From: Streptomyces sp. AM 4-1-1
Lineage (GTDB): Bacteria > Actinomycetota > Actinomycetes > Streptomycetales > Streptomycetaceae
Reading direction: 5' to 3'
DNA: 64,000 nt
Assembly: GCF_029167625.1 (NCBI RefSeq)
Contig: NZ_CP119145.1
Coordinates: 3,906,001-3,970,000 of the forward strand
Made by a program: the position numbers and the translations under genes. Positions 1-10,115 of the stretch are shown one piece after another (the stretch's first letter is position 1; each line of letters opens with the position of its first letter). The notes below the pieces were generated by a model. It was not told where the DNA came from. It did not search any database and saw only the letters and a program-made list of their open reading frames with translations.

Positions 1-173
1 GCGCCGTCGACAGCGCCCGCTCCCGGCCCCGCGCCCGCCGCCTCGTCCGCGCCCGCCCCCGCGCTCACCGCCTTGTTCGCCCCCGCGCCGTCGGCAGCGC
101 CCGCTCCCGTCCCCGTGCCCGCTCCCGCCTCGTCCGCGCCCGCCGACGACTGCCCCGTACCGCTCGCACACAC
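1..173 (-). CDS. Partial low-complexity Ala/Gly-rich protein, N-terminal part only
   Basis: A leftward frame opens at a GTG at 171-173 and stays open to the window edge. A purine-rich stretch (GGGGGAC) lies about 15 bases upstream of the GTG. The 57 visible residues are almost only Ala, Gly, Asp and Thr, with the unit GAGA(A/V)DGA repeated. This reflects a repeated GC-only DNA motif at 1-45 and 73-118. No domain is visible. It would follow the lipid-kinase-like gene in the same direction with a gap of about 40 bases. It may be a linker-rich N-terminus of a larger protein or merely an open frame in repetitive DNA, so confidence is low. Confidence 0.25.
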   Translation of the reverse strand, partial: MCASGTGQSSAGADEAGAGTGTGAGAADGAGANKAVSAGAGADEAAGAGPGAGAVDG

Positions 174-215
174 CGTTTCTTCACGTCCCCCACGCACAGT
201 GTCCCCGCGTGGAGG

Positions 216-1094
216 CTATCCGTCCGGTCCCCGGGCCGGAAGCGCGGCCGGGAGCATCAGCGCCCACGCGCCCTCCCGCACCGTCCAGGTCCTGGTCCGC
301 ACCGGCCCCCCGATCTGTATGTCCGCCCGGTAGCGGAAGTCCGCGCCGGAGACCGTGACCTGCTTCGCCCCGACCGTCACGGGCGGGCCGTCCGGTGTTC
401 TGATCACCACGTCCATCACCCCTCCGGAGCTGCGCGTGGTGAGGTGCACCGACTCCACCTGGCGGTCCAGGTCGGTCAGCAGCGCCCCGTCCGCCTCGAC
501 CCGCAGCCGGTACCCCGCCGTGGCGGGGGCGGGCGGGATCTCCGGGGGCGCGGGGCGCACCAGGGTCCGTACCAGCGAGCGGCAGGTGTCCCAGACCGCC
601 GTGACCCCCGGATGTCCGGACGCCGTGCCGGGCACCGCCGCCCGTGCCGGTATCCGCAGATCGCCCAGGACGACGCCGTCGCTGTCGTCGACCAGCAGGT
701 CGAGCCGGTGCGCGGTCCCGTCGAGCGCGGTACGGGCCGCCGCCACCGTGCTCGACGGCACGCCCAGCGCGTACGCCACCGAGAGCCCGGCGGCCGGTCC
801 CACCGGCACCAGCGAGAGCACCCCGTCGGCCAGCTCCCGCTCCCGGTGCAAGGTGGCCACCGCCCGCAGCAGCGCGCGGTCGTCGCCCACGACCACCGGC
901 CTGCGGTTGCCCCGCCTGGAGAGGGCGCGGGAGAACTCGTCGTGGTCCTGGGGGAGACAGATCTTGGCGTGCGAACCGGCGCTCAGCACGTCCTTCGCGA
1001 TGCGGACGGACTCGCCGTCCGACCGGCGGGCGACCGGGTCGATCACCACCAGTAGCTGGCGTGTGCCGTCACCGGGGGGCTCTGCAGCCGACAC
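216..1094 (-). CDS. Diacylglycerol/lipid-kinase-like protein (degenerate)
   Basis: About 292 residues resembling the catalytic fold of the diacylglycerol kinase / YegS-LCB5 lipid kinase family: a first beta strand LLVVIDPVARR, then VVVGDDRALLRAVATL where the family has its nucleotide-binding G-G-D-G-T motif, then VPVGPAAGLSVAYALGVP. The GGDGT signature is reduced to GDD, so ATP-dependent kinase activity is doubtful. The start is a GTG at 1092-1094 because GGAAGGA sits 7 bases upstream; an ATG 11 codons earlier has no such site. It is divergent from purA with about 190 bases between them. It probably acts on lipid at the membrane or is a non-catalytic relative. Family assignment is moderate and function is inference. 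Confidence 0.6.
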   Translation of the reverse strand: MSAAEPPGDGTRQLLVVIDPVARRSDGESVRIAKDVLSAGSHAKICLPQDHDEFSRALSRRGNRRPVVVGDDRALLRAVATLHRERELADGVLSLVPVGPAAGLSVAYALGVPSSTVAAARTALDGTAHRLDLLVDDSDGVVLGDLRIPARAAVPGTASGHPGVTAVWDTCRSLVRTLVRPAPPEIPPAPATAGYRLRVEADGALLTDLDRQVESVHLTTRSSGGVMDVVIRTPDGPPVTVGAKQVTVSGADFRYRADIQIGGPVRTRTWTVREGAWALMLPAALPARGPDG

Positions 1095-1280
1095 CTCGGT
1101 CCTTCCTCGGGTAGCATCTTGGTGCAAGAGCCCCTTTCGCTATTGCGCCAGGGGCTTCGTCTATTCCGGGGCACCCGGTTCGACGGCTCAGGCTTCGTCG
1201 TACATCGACGTACCGCGTGTACGGCGTTTACGTACGCCCCCTGACCTTGGACATGCCCCGCCCGGAAGGGGTGTACGCCT

Positions 1281-2564
1281 GTGCCCGCACTTGTGCTGCT
1301 CGGTGCTCAGTGGGGTGACGAGGGCAAGGGAAAGGCCACCGACCTCCTCGGTGGTTCCGTGGACTATGTGGTGCGATACCAAGGCGGCAACAACGCCGGC
1401 CACACGGTGGTCGTAGGTGACCAGAAGTACGCACTGCATCTCCTCCCCTCCGGAATCCTGTCGCCGGGGTGTACCCCGGTCATCGGAAACGGTGTCGTGG
1501 TCGACCCGGCGGTCCTGCTCTCCGAGCTGAGCGGTCTGAACGAGCGGGGCGTCGACACGTCCAAGCTTCTGCTCAGCGGCAACGCTCATCTGATCACCCC
1601 GTACCACACCACGGTCGACAAGGTGACGGAACGGTTCCTCGGCTCCCGCAAGATCGGCACCACCGGTCGCGGGATCGGCCCGACCTACGCGGACAAGATC
1701 AACCGCGTGGGCATCCGGGTCCAGGACCTCTACGACGAGTCGATCCTGATCCAGAAGGTCGACGCGGCGCTCGACTTCAAGAACCAGATCCTCGCCAAGC
1801 TCTACAACCGGCGCGCGATCGATTCCGGCAGGATCGTCGAGGAACTGCTCACCTACGCGGAGCAGATCAAGCCGTACGTCGCCGACACGACGCTGATCCT
1901 GAACAACGCCATCGACGACGGCAAGGTCGTCCTGATGGAGGGCGGACAGGGCACGCTGCTGGACGTCGACCACGGTACGTATCCCTTCGTCACCTCGTCG
2001 AACCCGACCGCGGGCGGCGCCTGCACCGGGTCCGGTGTGGGGCCGACGAAGATCAGCCGGGTCATCGGCATCCTCAAGGCCTACACCACGCGCGTCGGCG
2101 CCGGACCGTTCCCGACGGAGCTGTTCGACAAGGACGGCGAGGCCCTGCGCAGCATCGGCCGTGAATACGGGGTCACGACGGGCCGCGACCGCCGCTGTGG
2201 CTGGTTCGACGCGGTGATCGCGCGGTACGCGACCCGGGTCAACGGCCTCACGGACTTCTTCCTCACGAAGCTGGACGTGCTGACCGGCTGGGAGCAGATC
2301 CCGGTCTGTGTGGCGTACGAGGTCGACGGCAAGCGGGTCGATGAACTCCCGTACAGCCAGAGCGACTTCCACCACGCCAAGCCGATCTACGAGATGCTGC
2401 CCGGCTGGACCGAGGACATCACGAAGGCGAAGACGTTCGGCGACCTGCCGAAGAACGCGCAGGCGTACGTGAAGGCGCTGGAGGAGATGTCCGGCGCACC
2501 GATCTCCGCGATCGGGGTCGGCCCCGGCCGGACCGAGACGATCGAGATCAACTCCTTCCTCTGA
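1281..2564 (+). CDS. purA: Adenylosuccinate synthetase
   Basis: The 427-residue protein catalyses GTP-dependent joining of IMP and aspartate to adenylosuccinate, the first committed step to AMP, in the cytosol. The N-terminal P-loop [11 protein letters not shown] (residues about 8-18), NNAGHT (about 41-46), the [15 protein letters not shown] segment and the C-terminal [10 protein letters not shown] guanine-binding region are all present, and the length is the usual one. It starts with GTG; GGAAGGGG lies 9 bases upstream. It is followed by a strong palindrome cluster shared with the convergent prs-like gene. This is a housekeeping gene and marks the left border of the biosynthetic cluster. Confidence 0.97.
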   Translation: MPALVLLGAQWGDEGKGKATDLLGGSVDYVVRYQGGNNAGHTVVVGDQKYALHLLPSGILSPGCTPVIGNGVVVDPAVLLSELSGLNERGVDTSKLLLSGNAHLITPYHTTVDKVTERFLGSRKIGTTGRGIGPTYADKINRVGIRVQDLYDESILIQKVDAALDFKNQILAKLYNRRAIDSGRIVEELLTYAEQIKPYVADTTLILNNAIDDGKVVLMEGGQGTLLDVDHGTYPFVTSSNPTAGGACTGSGVGPTKISRVIGILKAYTTRVGAGPFPTELFDKDGEALRSIGREYGVTTGRDRRCGWFDAVIARYATRVNGLTDFFLTKLDVLTGWEQIPVCVAYEVDGKRVDELPYSQSDFHHAKPIYEMLPGWTEDITKAKTFGDLPKNAQAYVKALEEMSGAPISAIGVGPGRTETIEINSFL

Positions 2565-2605
2565 GACGGAGGAGGGGCCCCGGTTTCGGGGATTCGCACG
2601 CCGCG

Positions 2606-2653
2606 CACGCGTGAAGGCCGGAACGGAGCGCTCCGTTCCGGCCTTCACGCGTG
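2606..2653. terminator. 24-bp perfect inverted repeat, probable bidirectional terminator
   Basis: Two 24-base arms (2606-2629 and 2630-2653) are exact reverse complements with no spacer, so an RNA of either strand can fold into a long GC-rich stem. It lies between the convergent ends of purA and the PRPP synthetase gene. There is no T-run, which is common for Streptomyces terminators. Confidence 0.75.
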
Positions 2654-2727
2654 TGTACGGCCGGGCCGGAACACTTCCGTTCCGGCCTCGCGCATGCGTG
2701 AAGGCCGGGCCGGAACACTCCGGCCCG
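2606..2727. repeat. Cluster of three related palindromes
   Basis: After the 24-bp palindrome come two weaker inverted repeats built from the same words: GGCCGGAAC ... GTTCCGGCC (about 2664-2687) and GGGCCGGA ... TCCGGCCC (2707-2726). GCGTGAAGGCCGG occurs as a direct repeat at about 2609 and 2696. The three stems look like copies of one unit that has duplicated and decayed in the intergenic space. Confidence 0.6.
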
Positions 2728-2755
2728 ACCCGGCCCGTACGCGTTCCGGGTCCCG

Positions 2756-3715
2756 CTACCGCCCCGCCAGGAGGCGGGTCACCGACCCGTTCCCGAACAC
2801 CTCCCGCACCGCGCTCGCGATCAGCGGCGCGACGGACAGGACCGTCACCTTGTCCAGCGAGAGGCCGCCCGGCACCGGCAGGGTGTCAGTGAAGACGAAC
2901 TCGCCCACCTTCGACTGCTCCAGGCGCGCCGCCGCCGGCCCCGACAGCACCCCGTGCGTGGCCGCGACGATCACCTCCTCCGCGCCATGGGCGAACAGCG
3001 CGTCCGCCGCCGCGCAGATCGTGCCCCCGGTGTCGATCATGTCGTCGACCAGGACGCACACCCTGCCCTGAACCTCTCCCACGACCTCGTGCGCCGTGAC
3101 CTGGTGCGCGACGTCCTTGTCCCGCCGCTTGTGCACGATGGCCAGCGGGGCGTCCAGCCGGTCGCACCAGCTGTCCGCCACCCTGACCCGGCCCGCGTCC
3201 GGGGAGACCACCGTCAGCCTGCTCCGGTCCACCACCGAACCGACGTGGTCGGCGAGCACCGGCATCGCGGACAGGTGGTCGACCGGGCCGTCGAAGAAAC
3301 CCTGGATCTGGTCGGCGTGCAGATCGATGGTCAGAATCCGGTCCGCGCCCGCGGTCGTCAGCAGATCGGCCATCAGCCGGGCCGAGATGGGTTCCCGGCC
3401 GCTGTGCTTACGGTCCTGACGGGCGTAGCCGTAGAACGGGACGATGACGGTGATGCTCCGGGCGGACGCCCGCTTCAACGCGTCGATCATGATCAACTGC
3501 TCCATGATCGACTTGTTGACCGGGGCCGTGTGGCTCTGGATCACGAAGCAGTCCGCGCCCCGCACGGACTGGTGGTAGCGGATGTAGATCTCGCCGTTGG
3601 CGAAGTCGATCGCCTTCGTCGGGACCAGCGTCGTGCCCAGCTCGGCCGCGATGCCCTCGGCCAGCGCGGGGTGCGCCCGGCCGGAGAACAGCAGCAGCTC
3701 TCTGCCGCCGCTCAC
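2756..3715 (-). CDS. prs: Ribose-phosphate pyrophosphokinase (PRPP synthetase) paralogue
   Basis: 319 residues; makes 5-phosphoribosyl-1-pyrophosphate from ribose 5-phosphate and ATP in the cytosol. The phosphate-binding YGYARQDRK, the LHADQIQGFF loop and the PRPP-binding VLVDDMIDTGGT are all intact, and the length is typical. The start is the GTG at 3715, whose GTGA overlaps the stop of the ene-reductase gene, so translation is probably coupled; a longer upstream frame runs inside that gene and is rejected. Streptomyces normally keep a housekeeping prs elsewhere, next to glmU, so this copy at the end of the NRPS operon is likely a pathway-dedicated supplier (inference). It would feed PRPP to the cluster's UPRTase or recycle ribose 5-phosphate released or used by the PsuG-like enzyme. 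Confidence 0.93.
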   Translation of the reverse strand: MSGGRELLLFSGRAHPALAEGIAAELGTTLVPTKAIDFANGEIYIRYHQSVRGADCFVIQSHTAPVNKSIMEQLIMIDALKRASARSITVIVPFYGYARQDRKHSGREPISARLMADLLTTAGADRILTIDLHADQIQGFFDGPVDHLSAMPVLADHVGSVVDRSRLTVVSPDAGRVRVADSWCDRLDAPLAIVHKRRDKDVAHQVTAHEVVGEVQGRVCVLVDDMIDTGGTICAAADALFAHGAEEVIVAATHGVLSGPAAARLEQSKVGEFVFTDTLPVPGGLSLDKVTVLSVAPLIASAVREVFGNGSVTRLLAGR

Positions 3716-4797
3716 GCGGCGTCCGTCCCGCGCAGGGTCGGGTAGTCGGTGTATCCGCGGTGGTCGCCCCCGTACAGGGCGCTCTCGTCGACGGAGTTGT
3801 ACGGGCCTCCGGCCTTGATGCGGTCCGGCAGGTCCGGGTTGGCCAGGAAGAGGGCGCCCATGCACACCGCGTCGGCGGCGCCCGACTCCAGGGTGTCGGC
3901 GGCCGTCTCCGGGCTGACCGGGCCCGAGTCGGCGGTGGGGTGCGGGTTGAGGATCAGCTTGCCCTGCCACAGTCCGCGCACCGCCAGCGTCTGCGGCCGG
4001 TTCGCGGACTCCATGACGTGCAGGAACGCCAGCGGGGGCAGCGCCTCGACCAGGGCCGCGTACAGCTCGGCCGTGTCGTGCTCGGCGATGTCGTTGTACG
4101 GGTTCGCGGGCGAGACGCGCATCCCGACCCGGTCCGCCCCGACGCGCTCGGCCGCGGCCTCCGCGACCTCGACGGTGAAGCGGATACGGGCCGCGATGTC
4201 ACCGCCGTACGCGTCGGTGCGGTGGTTGGTGTTGGCCGACAGGAACTGGTGCAGCAGGAAACCGTTGCCCGCGTGCAGCTCCACCCCGTCGAAACCGGCG
4301 TCGACGGCGCGCTGGGACGCGGTCGCGATGTCGTCCACGGTCCGCGCGATCTCCTCGACGGTCAGCTCGTGCGGGACCGGGTAGTCCAACGGGCCCTCGG
4401 GGCCGAAGCACTGACCGGCGGCGGCGATGGCGGAGGGGGCGACCGACCGGTGCGCGCTGGGGTAGAGGGACGGGTGGCCGATGCGCCCGGAGTGCATCAG
4501 CTGGGCCACGATCCGGCCGCCGCCGCGGTGCACGGCCTCGGTGACGGGGACCCAGGAGGCGACCTGCTCCTCGGTGTGCAGGCCCGGTGTCTGGAGGAAG
4601 CCCTGGCCGACGGCGTTGGGCTGGATGCCCTCGGTGATGATCAGCCCGGCGGCGGCGCGCTGACCGTAGTAGGTGGCCATGAGTTCGGTGGCCTGGCCGT
4701 CGGGGGTGGCGCGGTTACGGGTCATGGGGGCCATGACCATGCGGTTGCTGAGGGCCAGCTTGCCGAGGGTGACCGGTTCGAAGAGGTTCGAGGACAT
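3712..4797 (-). CDS. Old Yellow Enzyme family ene-reductase (NemA-like)
   Basis: 361 residues; an FMN-dependent NADPH ene-reductase of the OYE family, close in plan to N-ethylmaleimide reductase. Visible marks are NRMVMAPMTRNRA near the N-terminus, ITEGIQPN, AQLMHSGR, the substrate-activating pair in VELHAGNGFLLHQF, TDAYGG and the C-terminal ADAVCMGALFLANPDLP. The ATG at 4797 was chosen because AGGAGAA lies 8 bases upstream; the frame continues 48 codons further without a site. It follows the psuG-like gene after 121 bases and overlaps the prs gene by 4 bases. OYEs reduce activated alkenes such as maleimides, so it may act on a pathway intermediate or detoxify a maleimide product (inference). 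Confidence 0.9.
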   Translation of the reverse strand: MSSNLFEPVTLGKLALSNRMVMAPMTRNRATPDGQATELMATYYGQRAAAGLIITEGIQPNAVGQGFLQTPGLHTEEQVASWVPVTEAVHRGGGRIVAQLMHSGRIGHPSLYPSAHRSVAPSAIAAAGQCFGPEGPLDYPVPHELTVEEIARTVDDIATASQRAVDAGFDGVELHAGNGFLLHQFLSANTNHRTDAYGGDIAARIRFTVEVAEAAAERVGADRVGMRVSPANPYNDIAEHDTAELYAALVEALPPLAFLHVMESANRPQTLAVRGLWQGKLILNPHPTADSGPVSPETAADTLESGAADAVCMGALFLANPDLPDRIKAGGPYNSVDESALYGGDHRGYTDYPTLRGTDAA

Positions 4798-4918
4798 GGT
4801 GTCTTCTCCTGTGTACGAGAGCTGAGCCGCTGAAAGGTGGTGAGAGGCGCTGAAGGTGCTGAGAGGCGCTGAAGTCGCCCGGGTGAGAAGGGGGCCGGGG
4901 TCCGGAACCGGCCGGGCG

Positions 4919-5893
4919 TCAGCCGGTGCCGTGAGCGGCACCGGCGTCCCGCTCCGCCAGATGACGGCTGTGCGCGGCGGCCAGCCGGCCCGCGGTCTCG
5001 GCGCAGGTGGCGAGGACCGCCATGTTCGCCCTGGCCGACCGCCCGTCGGTGGCCGCGTCGACGGCGCGCATGAGGTACTTCGTCAGGCTCTGGCCCGACA
5101 CCCCGTCCCGGCCGGCGGCGGAGACGGCATCGCGGATGGCCGCGTCCACCTCGACGGAGTCGATGGCGTCCTCCTCCCTGACCGGGGTGGTGATGAGGAA
5201 GGAGCTGTGGTTGCCCAGTGCCCAGTGGTTCTCGACGGCGCGGGCGATGGCCGTCTCGTCGTCCATCCGGTGCGGGGCGCGGTGGCCGCTGGTGCGGCAG
5301 TAGAAGGCGGGGAAGTCGTCGGACCGGTGGGCGACCACCGGGACGCACTGCGTCTCCAGGTACTCCAGGGTCAGCCCCAGGTCCAGGATCATCTTGGCGC
5401 CCGCGCAGACGACGGCGACCTTGGACCGGGTGAACTGGACGAGGTCCGAGGAGATGTCGAACGTCTCCTGCGCCCCCCGGTGCACCCCGCCGATCCCGGC
5501 CGACGAGAAGAAGGGGATGCCCGCCAGTTCGGCGGCGACCACCGAGGAGGCCACGGTCGTGGCGCCGAGCCCGCCGTTCGCCAGCACCACCGGCAGGTCC
5601 CGGCTGGAGACCTTGGGGATGCCCGGTGTGGACGCGAACCGCTCGATCTCCTCGTCCGACATCCCCACGTGGATCGCGCCGTCCCGCACGCAGATCGTGG
5701 CCGGGACCGCCCCGCCCGCCCGGACGGCGTCCTCCACCTTCCGGGCGGTGGCCGCGTTGTCCGGGTACGGCAGGCCGTGCGTGATGACGTTGCTCTCCAG
5801 CGCCACCACCGGTCCGCCCTCGTCGAGGGTGGAGCGGACCTCGGGACCGAAGACGATCGGGACGCCGTCGTATGCGCGCATGGGATCTCTCAC
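4919..5893 (-). CDS. Pseudouridine-5'-phosphate glycosidase family, probable C-glycoside synthase
   Basis: 324 residues of the PsuG/IndA family. PsuG reversibly splits pseudouridine 5'-phosphate into uracil and ribose 5-phosphate; relatives in C-nucleoside pathways run in the bond-forming direction. Key family positions are kept: Glu33 in [11 protein letters not shown], Lys94 in [10 protein letters not shown], Asp150 in DISSDL and the Schiff-base lysine Lys167 in [12 protein letters not shown]. The GTG start at 5893 has GGAAG 5 bases upstream and overlaps the stop of the tautomerase gene (GTGA); an internal ATG four codons later is an alternative. Being in one operon with an indigoidine-type NRPS, it is either an IndA or the enzyme that attaches ribose 5-phosphate to the NRPS-made heterocycle. 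No fused HAD phosphatase domain is present. Confidence 0.9.
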   Translation of the reverse strand: MRDPMRAYDGVPIVFGPEVRSTLDEGGPVVALESNVITHGLPYPDNAATARKVEDAVRAGGAVPATICVRDGAIHVGMSDEEIERFASTPGIPKVSSRDLPVVLANGGLGATTVASSVVAAELAGIPFFSSAGIGGVHRGAQETFDISSDLVQFTRSKVAVVCAGAKMILDLGLTLEYLETQCVPVVAHRSDDFPAFYCRTSGHRAPHRMDDETAIARAVENHWALGNHSSFLITTPVREEDAIDSVEVDAAIRDAVSAAGRDGVSGQSLTKYLMRAVDAATDGRSARANMAVLATCAETAGRLAAAHSRHLAERDAGAAHGTG

Positions 5894-6123
5894 TTTCGCT
5901 TCCAGTAGGCGGGGGCTTTGAGGAGCAGGTCCTCGCGCGCCTCGATCCGGTCGAGGACGCGGGCGGTCCAGTCGTCCGGCTCGATCGGCTCCAGCGCGAT
6001 CGAGATGGTCTCCTCGCCGGTCTCGAAGGCCGTCATGACCGCCCGGGTGATCGCCGCGTCGACGGCCCGGCGCTGCTCCTCGGTGAAGTTCCGGGGATAG
6101 TGCTGGATGTGGACATGGGGCAC
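5890..6123 (-). CDS. Small 4-oxalocrotonate-tautomerase-like protein
   Basis: 77 residues; a tautomerase-fold subunit. After removal of the initiator, the chain begins with proline ([17 protein letters not shown]), the catalytic base in this family, followed by the typical helix [15 protein letters not shown]. These proteins act as oligomers and catalyse keto-enol or related 1,3-proton shifts. The GTG start at 6123 is supported by AAGGAG 8 bases upstream. It sits 113 bases after the NRPS gene and is translationally coupled to the psuG-like gene. In this operon it may tautomerise the cyclised glutamine product (iminopyridone or aminopyrrole type) before C-glycosylation; this is inference. Confidence 0.8.
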   Translation of the reverse strand: MPHVHIQHYPRNFTEEQRRAVDAAITRAVMTAFETGEETISIALEPIEPDDWTARVLDRIEAREDLLLKAPAYWKRK

Positions 6124-6236
6124 GGCTGCGCTCCTTCGGATCGGGCGGGCGGATCAGGTTGTTACGGGGGCGCTCCTCCCGTCCCGGCCGTTGAGGGGGC
6201 CGGGAGAGGCGCCGCCGGTGGTGCGTGATGGTGCGC

Positions 6237-9200
6237 TCAGGTGGTGCGGGAGCGGATGGCCGACACCAGTTCGGTGATGCCGTGGTCCCGGAGGACCTGG
6301 TAGTGGTCGCTCTTCAGGTCGAGCACGGTGGGCGGGGTGGCCGAATAGCCGGAGTGCTCCTCGATGAACGAGTAGTCGTCACCGGACGCCTTGAGGATCG
6401 TCACGGGGGCGTCCAGCCGGCGCTCGACCAGCTCGTCGAAGGAGTAGTCGAACTCGTAGGTCGCGCCGACGATGCGGGTGATGCGCCGCACCATCCCCTC
6501 GTCGAGCGCCGGGAACGCGGCGTGGACGAAGGACACGAAGCTGTCCTCGTCGCGGGTGGCCAGCAGGCAGGCGTCCAGCGCGGGTCCGCTGATCGTCCCG
6601 GCGAACACGGAGAACAGGACGCTCACGTATCCGGGGTTGCGGTACGACGCCTCACGCCCGTACCGCCGTCCGTTCGCCTGCCGCACCTTCGGGTTGCCGG
6701 GGCACAGCAGCATCAGGTGCTCGACCCGCTGCCCGGCCCGCTCCAGCTGCCACGCGGTCTCGAAGGCCACCCGGGCGCCGAAGGAGTAGCCCCAGAGGGT
6801 GTACGGCCCTTCGGGCTGCACCCGGCGGATCTCCGCGATGTCGGCCGCCGCCATCTCGCCGATGGTGCCGTAGGGCACTTCGCCCGCGTTGATCCCGGCC
6901 GTCTGTATCCCGTAGAAGGTGCCCGGCACGTCCGACTCCCGGGCGAGCAGCCGCAGGTTCATCGGATAGCCGCCGAGGCCGGGCCAGCAGAACACGGGCG
7001 CCGCCGTGCCGCTCCTCTCGTGGAGGGGGATCAGCCGTGAGGAGGGTTCGGGGCTGTCGTCCTCGATCCGCGCCGCGAGGTCGGCCAGCCTGGGGTGTTC
7101 GAAGAGGATCTGGAGGGGCAGCGAGATGCCGAACTCCCGGTTGATCCGGTGCGTGAGCACCACCGCCACGAGGGAGTTGCCGCCGGAGGCGAAGAAGTTG
7201 TCCTCGACCGACACGTCCGCGTACTTCAGCGCCTTGCCCCACTCCGCGGCCAGCCAGCGTTCCACCGGGGTGCGGGGAGCGACGTGGACCGTACTGCCGG
7301 AGGCGTCGTTGACCACGTCCGAGGCGGCGAGCGCCTTGCAGTCGATCTTTCCGTTGGCGGTCAGCGGGAGTTCGTCGAGGATCAGCAGCCGGTTCGGGAT
7401 CATGTAGTCGGGCAGCAGCCGCGCCAGGTCGTCCCGGATCATCTCCGTCGGTCCGCGCATGTGCACCGAGTCCTCGCGCATCCCGGTGGAGCGCAGCTGT
7501 TCGTCGCTGACCTTCCCACCGAGGAAGAAGTAGGAGGGGCCGGAACCGATGCCGGCCTCGGCGAGGATGTCGTCGGCGCGCAGCGCGGCGGGCAGCGGGT
7601 GCCCGGTCTTCGAGGAGTAGCCCGAGGACATGAAGCCCATCCTCAGCCCGTTGCGTTGCAGATGGTGCAGCTTCCGGCCGAGGACGATGTACGAGAGCCA
7701 GTCCTCGGGTTCCCTGCTGACGGCGGTGATCCCGATGGGGGCGGACTCGTACACGCCCTGGTTGATCGCGATCACGTGCTTCTTCAGGACCGTGCGGTCC
7801 GAGATCCGCTCGAAGTCACCGCCGCGGTGGCGGTAGGTGCCCGTGGGCAGTCCGGCCACCCCGCCCGGGTGGGTCTGGAGGAAGATCTCGACCGGGTCGG
7901 CGGCCGGGCGGCCGTCGTTGGCGCGTATCTCGAACGTCCCGAGGTAGTAGTCCTCCTCGGCCACGTCCAGGAGGCCCCGCGCCGACGGGTCGAATCCGGC
8001 GGGGTGGATCGCCAGCCCGTACTCGGGCAGCACCTCCTCGAACACACCGAGCATGTGGCCGGTCTCGAACTCCAGCACTTCCTGGATGTTGGTCCTGTAG
8101 ACCGGTTCGATCGCCCGCTTCTTGCCGACGAAGTGCACCTCAAGGCCCTCGGGGGCAGGACATCGCGCGTCGGCGATCCGGACCAGCGTGTGGTCCAGGG
8201 GGTGGAAGTAGTAGACGCCCGGGTCGAGTCCGGCCACGCCTCCGGTCTCCAGGTACATCTGGGTGGCGTACAGCGCTCCCGGTGAGGCGTAGGAGTACTT
8301 CGGCAGCAGCCGTTCCTCGCTGTGGAACGGCCCGAACCACCTGAGGATCGTGCCGAGTTCGGCCTGCGTGAGGCGGTCGGTGCCGCGGGAGTAGGCGGGG
8401 GTCGTCCGGGGGCTCAGCAGCTCTCGCAGGTCGGCGTGGGAGACGCTGCCGCCCTCGTAGAAGCGGTACGTCTTCCGGGCGAAGACCTCGCGGCGCTGGG
8501 CGGGGGTCTCCTCGGCGCCGGGCAGCGGGACGGCGGGCCGGCCCGCCAGTTCCTCGGGGTCCCGTACACCCGCGTTGGACAGCTGGGCCTTGACCTGGAG
8601 CTTGTTGGTCTTCGACTGGTGGTGCGAGCCGTGGTTGCCCTGGTCCATCAGGGCGGCTTCCCTGGGGTTCAGCTCGACGCACGCCACCAGGTTCTGGAAG
8701 CCGGTGCGGGGGTCGTCGGTGACGACGGCGGCGGCCCGCTTGACCCAGGTGTGCTCCTCGATCGCGGAGGCGATCTCCTCCAGCTCCACGCGGTAGCCGC
8801 GCAGTTTGATCTGGGAGTCGGCGCGTCCGCAGAACTGGATCGTCCCGTCGGAGTTCCAGTAGGCCAGGTCACCCGTCCGGTACAGCCGTTCGCACGGCAT
8901 GAAGGGGTTGGTGACGAAGCGTTCCCTGGTCTGGTCCGGCAGGTTCAGATAGCCGCGGGCCACCTGTATGCCGCCGACGTAGAGTTCGCCCTTCTCGGCG
9001 ATGTCCACCGGCTGGAGGTTCTTGTCGAGGATGAAGCAGGTGGTGTTGTCGACCGGGACGCCGATGGAGACGATCGAGGCCGCCTCGTTCCCGGCGAGGT
9101 CGTGCGGGTCGACGAGGTGGGCCGTGGTGTTGATGGTGCACTCGGTCGGCCCGTACAGGTTGACGAGCGAGGTGTGCGGCATCTCCTCGGCGAAGGTGCG

Positions 9201-10088
9201 GGCCAGCGTGGAGCTGAGGGCCTCGCCTCCGGCGAAGACCCGCTTGAGCGAGGTGCAGGCGGGGAGCGATTCGGTGTCCAGCAACGCCTGTAGGAGGGTG
9301 GGGACGCACTGGAGCGTCGTGACGTCGTTCTTAGCGATGGTCTCGATCAGCGCCTCGGGGTCCCGGTAGACCCCGCTGGGGCCCATCACGACCCGGCCGC
9401 CGGCCGCGGGGGCGAGGATTTCCCACTGGGCGGCGTCGAAGCTCATCGGGGTCTTCTGGAGCACGGTGGTGTCAGGCCCGAGGTGCCCGCAGTCCTGCAT
9501 CCAGCGCAACTGCGAGACGATGCTGCGGTGTTCGATCATCACCCCCTTGGGGCGGCCGGTGGAGCCCGAGGTGTAGATGACGTACGCCAGGGTGTCCGAG
9601 CCGAGGTCCGGGCCGGCGGTGGCCGACGGCCGGGGGCCGCTGTCGGCCACGGGGTCCTTGTCGCCGATCACGACGACGGTGACGCCCGTGGCCGACAGCT
9701 CCCGGGCGCGGTCGGCCAGGTGTTCCTGGGTCACCACGATCCGGGTGCCGGAGTTCTCCAGCATGTAGCGGAGGCGGTCCTGCGGGTACTCCGGAGAGAG
9801 CGGCAGATAGGCGCCCCCCGAGGCGAGAATGCCCCAGGCCCCCACCATCAGTTCCAGTGACGGTTCGACGTAGAGGCCCACCGGGGTGTCCGCCCCGGCC
9901 CCTAACTCGCCTAGCCGATCGCCGAGTTCGTCTGCCGCCGCCTCCAGCTGCCGGTAGCTCAGCTCCCGGCCGTTGTGGACGACCGCCACGGCTTCCGGCC
10001 GGGTGGCGACCTGCTGCCTGAGCATTCCGGGCAGTCTGGTGTCACGGAGGCCGTTGGATCTCAGTCTTCCGAAGGTGTGCGTTTCCAT
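6237..10088 (-). CDS. Indigoidine-synthase-type NRPS (A-Ox-PCP-TE), copy 1
   Basis: 1283 residues, close to the length of blue pigment synthetase BpsA/IndC, with the same order. The adenylation domain (about 25-500; [46 protein letters not shown]) is interrupted by a flavin oxidation domain (about 550-830; [26 protein letters not shown]), then the last A motif [12 protein letters not shown], a carrier domain with phosphopantetheine Ser972 in ASGGNSL, and a thioesterase with Ser1102 in GYSFG. BpsA-type enzymes activate L-glutamine, cyclise it and oxidise it to 3-aminoquinone-like units that dimerise to indigoidine; in minimycin and showdomycin pathways a homologue supplies the C-nucleoside base. 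The ATG at 10088 is preceded by GGGGGGA; a GTG four codons earlier is possible. Codon 62 is TTA (9903-9905), so bldA dependence is likely. No phosphopantetheinyl transferase lies in the window. Confidence 0.95.
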   Translation of the reverse strand: METHTFGRLRSNGLRDTRLPGMLRQQVATRPEAVAVVHNGRELSYRQLEAAADELGDRLGELGAGADTPVGLYVEPSLELMVGAWGILASGGAYLPLSPEYPQDRLRYMLENSGTRIVVTQEHLADRARELSATGVTVVVIGDKDPVADSGPRPSATAGPDLGSDTLAYVIYTSGSTGRPKGVMIEHRSIVSQLRWMQDCGHLGPDTTVLQKTPMSFDAAQWEILAPAAGGRVVMGPSGVYRDPEALIETIAKNDVTTLQCVPTLLQALLDTESLPACTSLKRVFAGGEALSSTLARTFAEEMPHTSLVNLYGPTECTINTTAHLVDPHDLAGNEAASIVSIGVPVDNTTCFILDKNLQPVDIAEKGELYVGGIQVARGYLNLPDQTRERFVTNPFMPCERLYRTGDLAYWNSDGTIQFCGRADSQIKLRGYRVELEEIASAIEEHTWVKRAAAVVTDDPRTGFQNLVACVELNPREAALMDQGNHGSHHQSKTNKLQVKAQLSNAGVRDPEELAGRPAVPLPGAEETPAQRREVFARKTYRFYEGGSVSHADLRELLSPRTTPAYSRGTDRLTQAELGTILRWFGPFHSEERLLPKYSYASPGALYATQMYLETGGVAGLDPGVYYFHPLDHTLVRIADARCPAPEGLEVHFVGKKRAIEPVYRTNIQEVLEFETGHMLGVFEEVLPEYGLAIHPAGFDPSARGLLDVAEEDYYLGTFEIRANDGRPAADPVEIFLQTHPGGVAGLPTGTYRHRGGDFERISDRTVLKKHVIAINQGVYESAPIGITAVSREPEDWLSYIVLGRKLHHLQRNGLRMGFMSSGYSSKTGHPLPAALRADDILAEAGIGSGPSYFFLGGKVSDEQLRSTGMREDSVHMRGPTEMIRDDLARLLPDYMIPNRLLILDELPLTANGKIDCKALAASDVVNDASGSTVHVAPRTPVERWLAAEWGKALKYADVSVEDNFFASGGNSLVAVVLTHRINREFGISLPLQILFEHPRLADLAARIEDDSPEPSSRLIPLHERSGTAAPVFCWPGLGGYPMNLRLLARESDVPGTFYGIQTAGINAGEVPYGTIGEMAAADIAEIRRVQPEGPYTLWGYSFGARVAFETAWQLERAGQRVEHLMLLCPGNPKVRQANGRRYGREASYRNPGYVSVLFSVFAGTISGPALDACLLATRDEDSFVSFVHAAFPALDEGMVRRITRIVGATYEFDYSFDELVERRLDAPVTILKASGDDYSFIEEHSGYSATPPTVLDLKSDHYQVLRDHGITELVSAIRSRTT

Positions 10089-10115
10089 GAATCCCCCCAC
10101 TACTTGGTACGTGAC

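Noticed and set aside
1188..2648. 486-codon open frame antisense to purA
   Set aside because: Shadow of the conserved purA reading frame in GC-rich DNA; no ribosome binding site and no domain.
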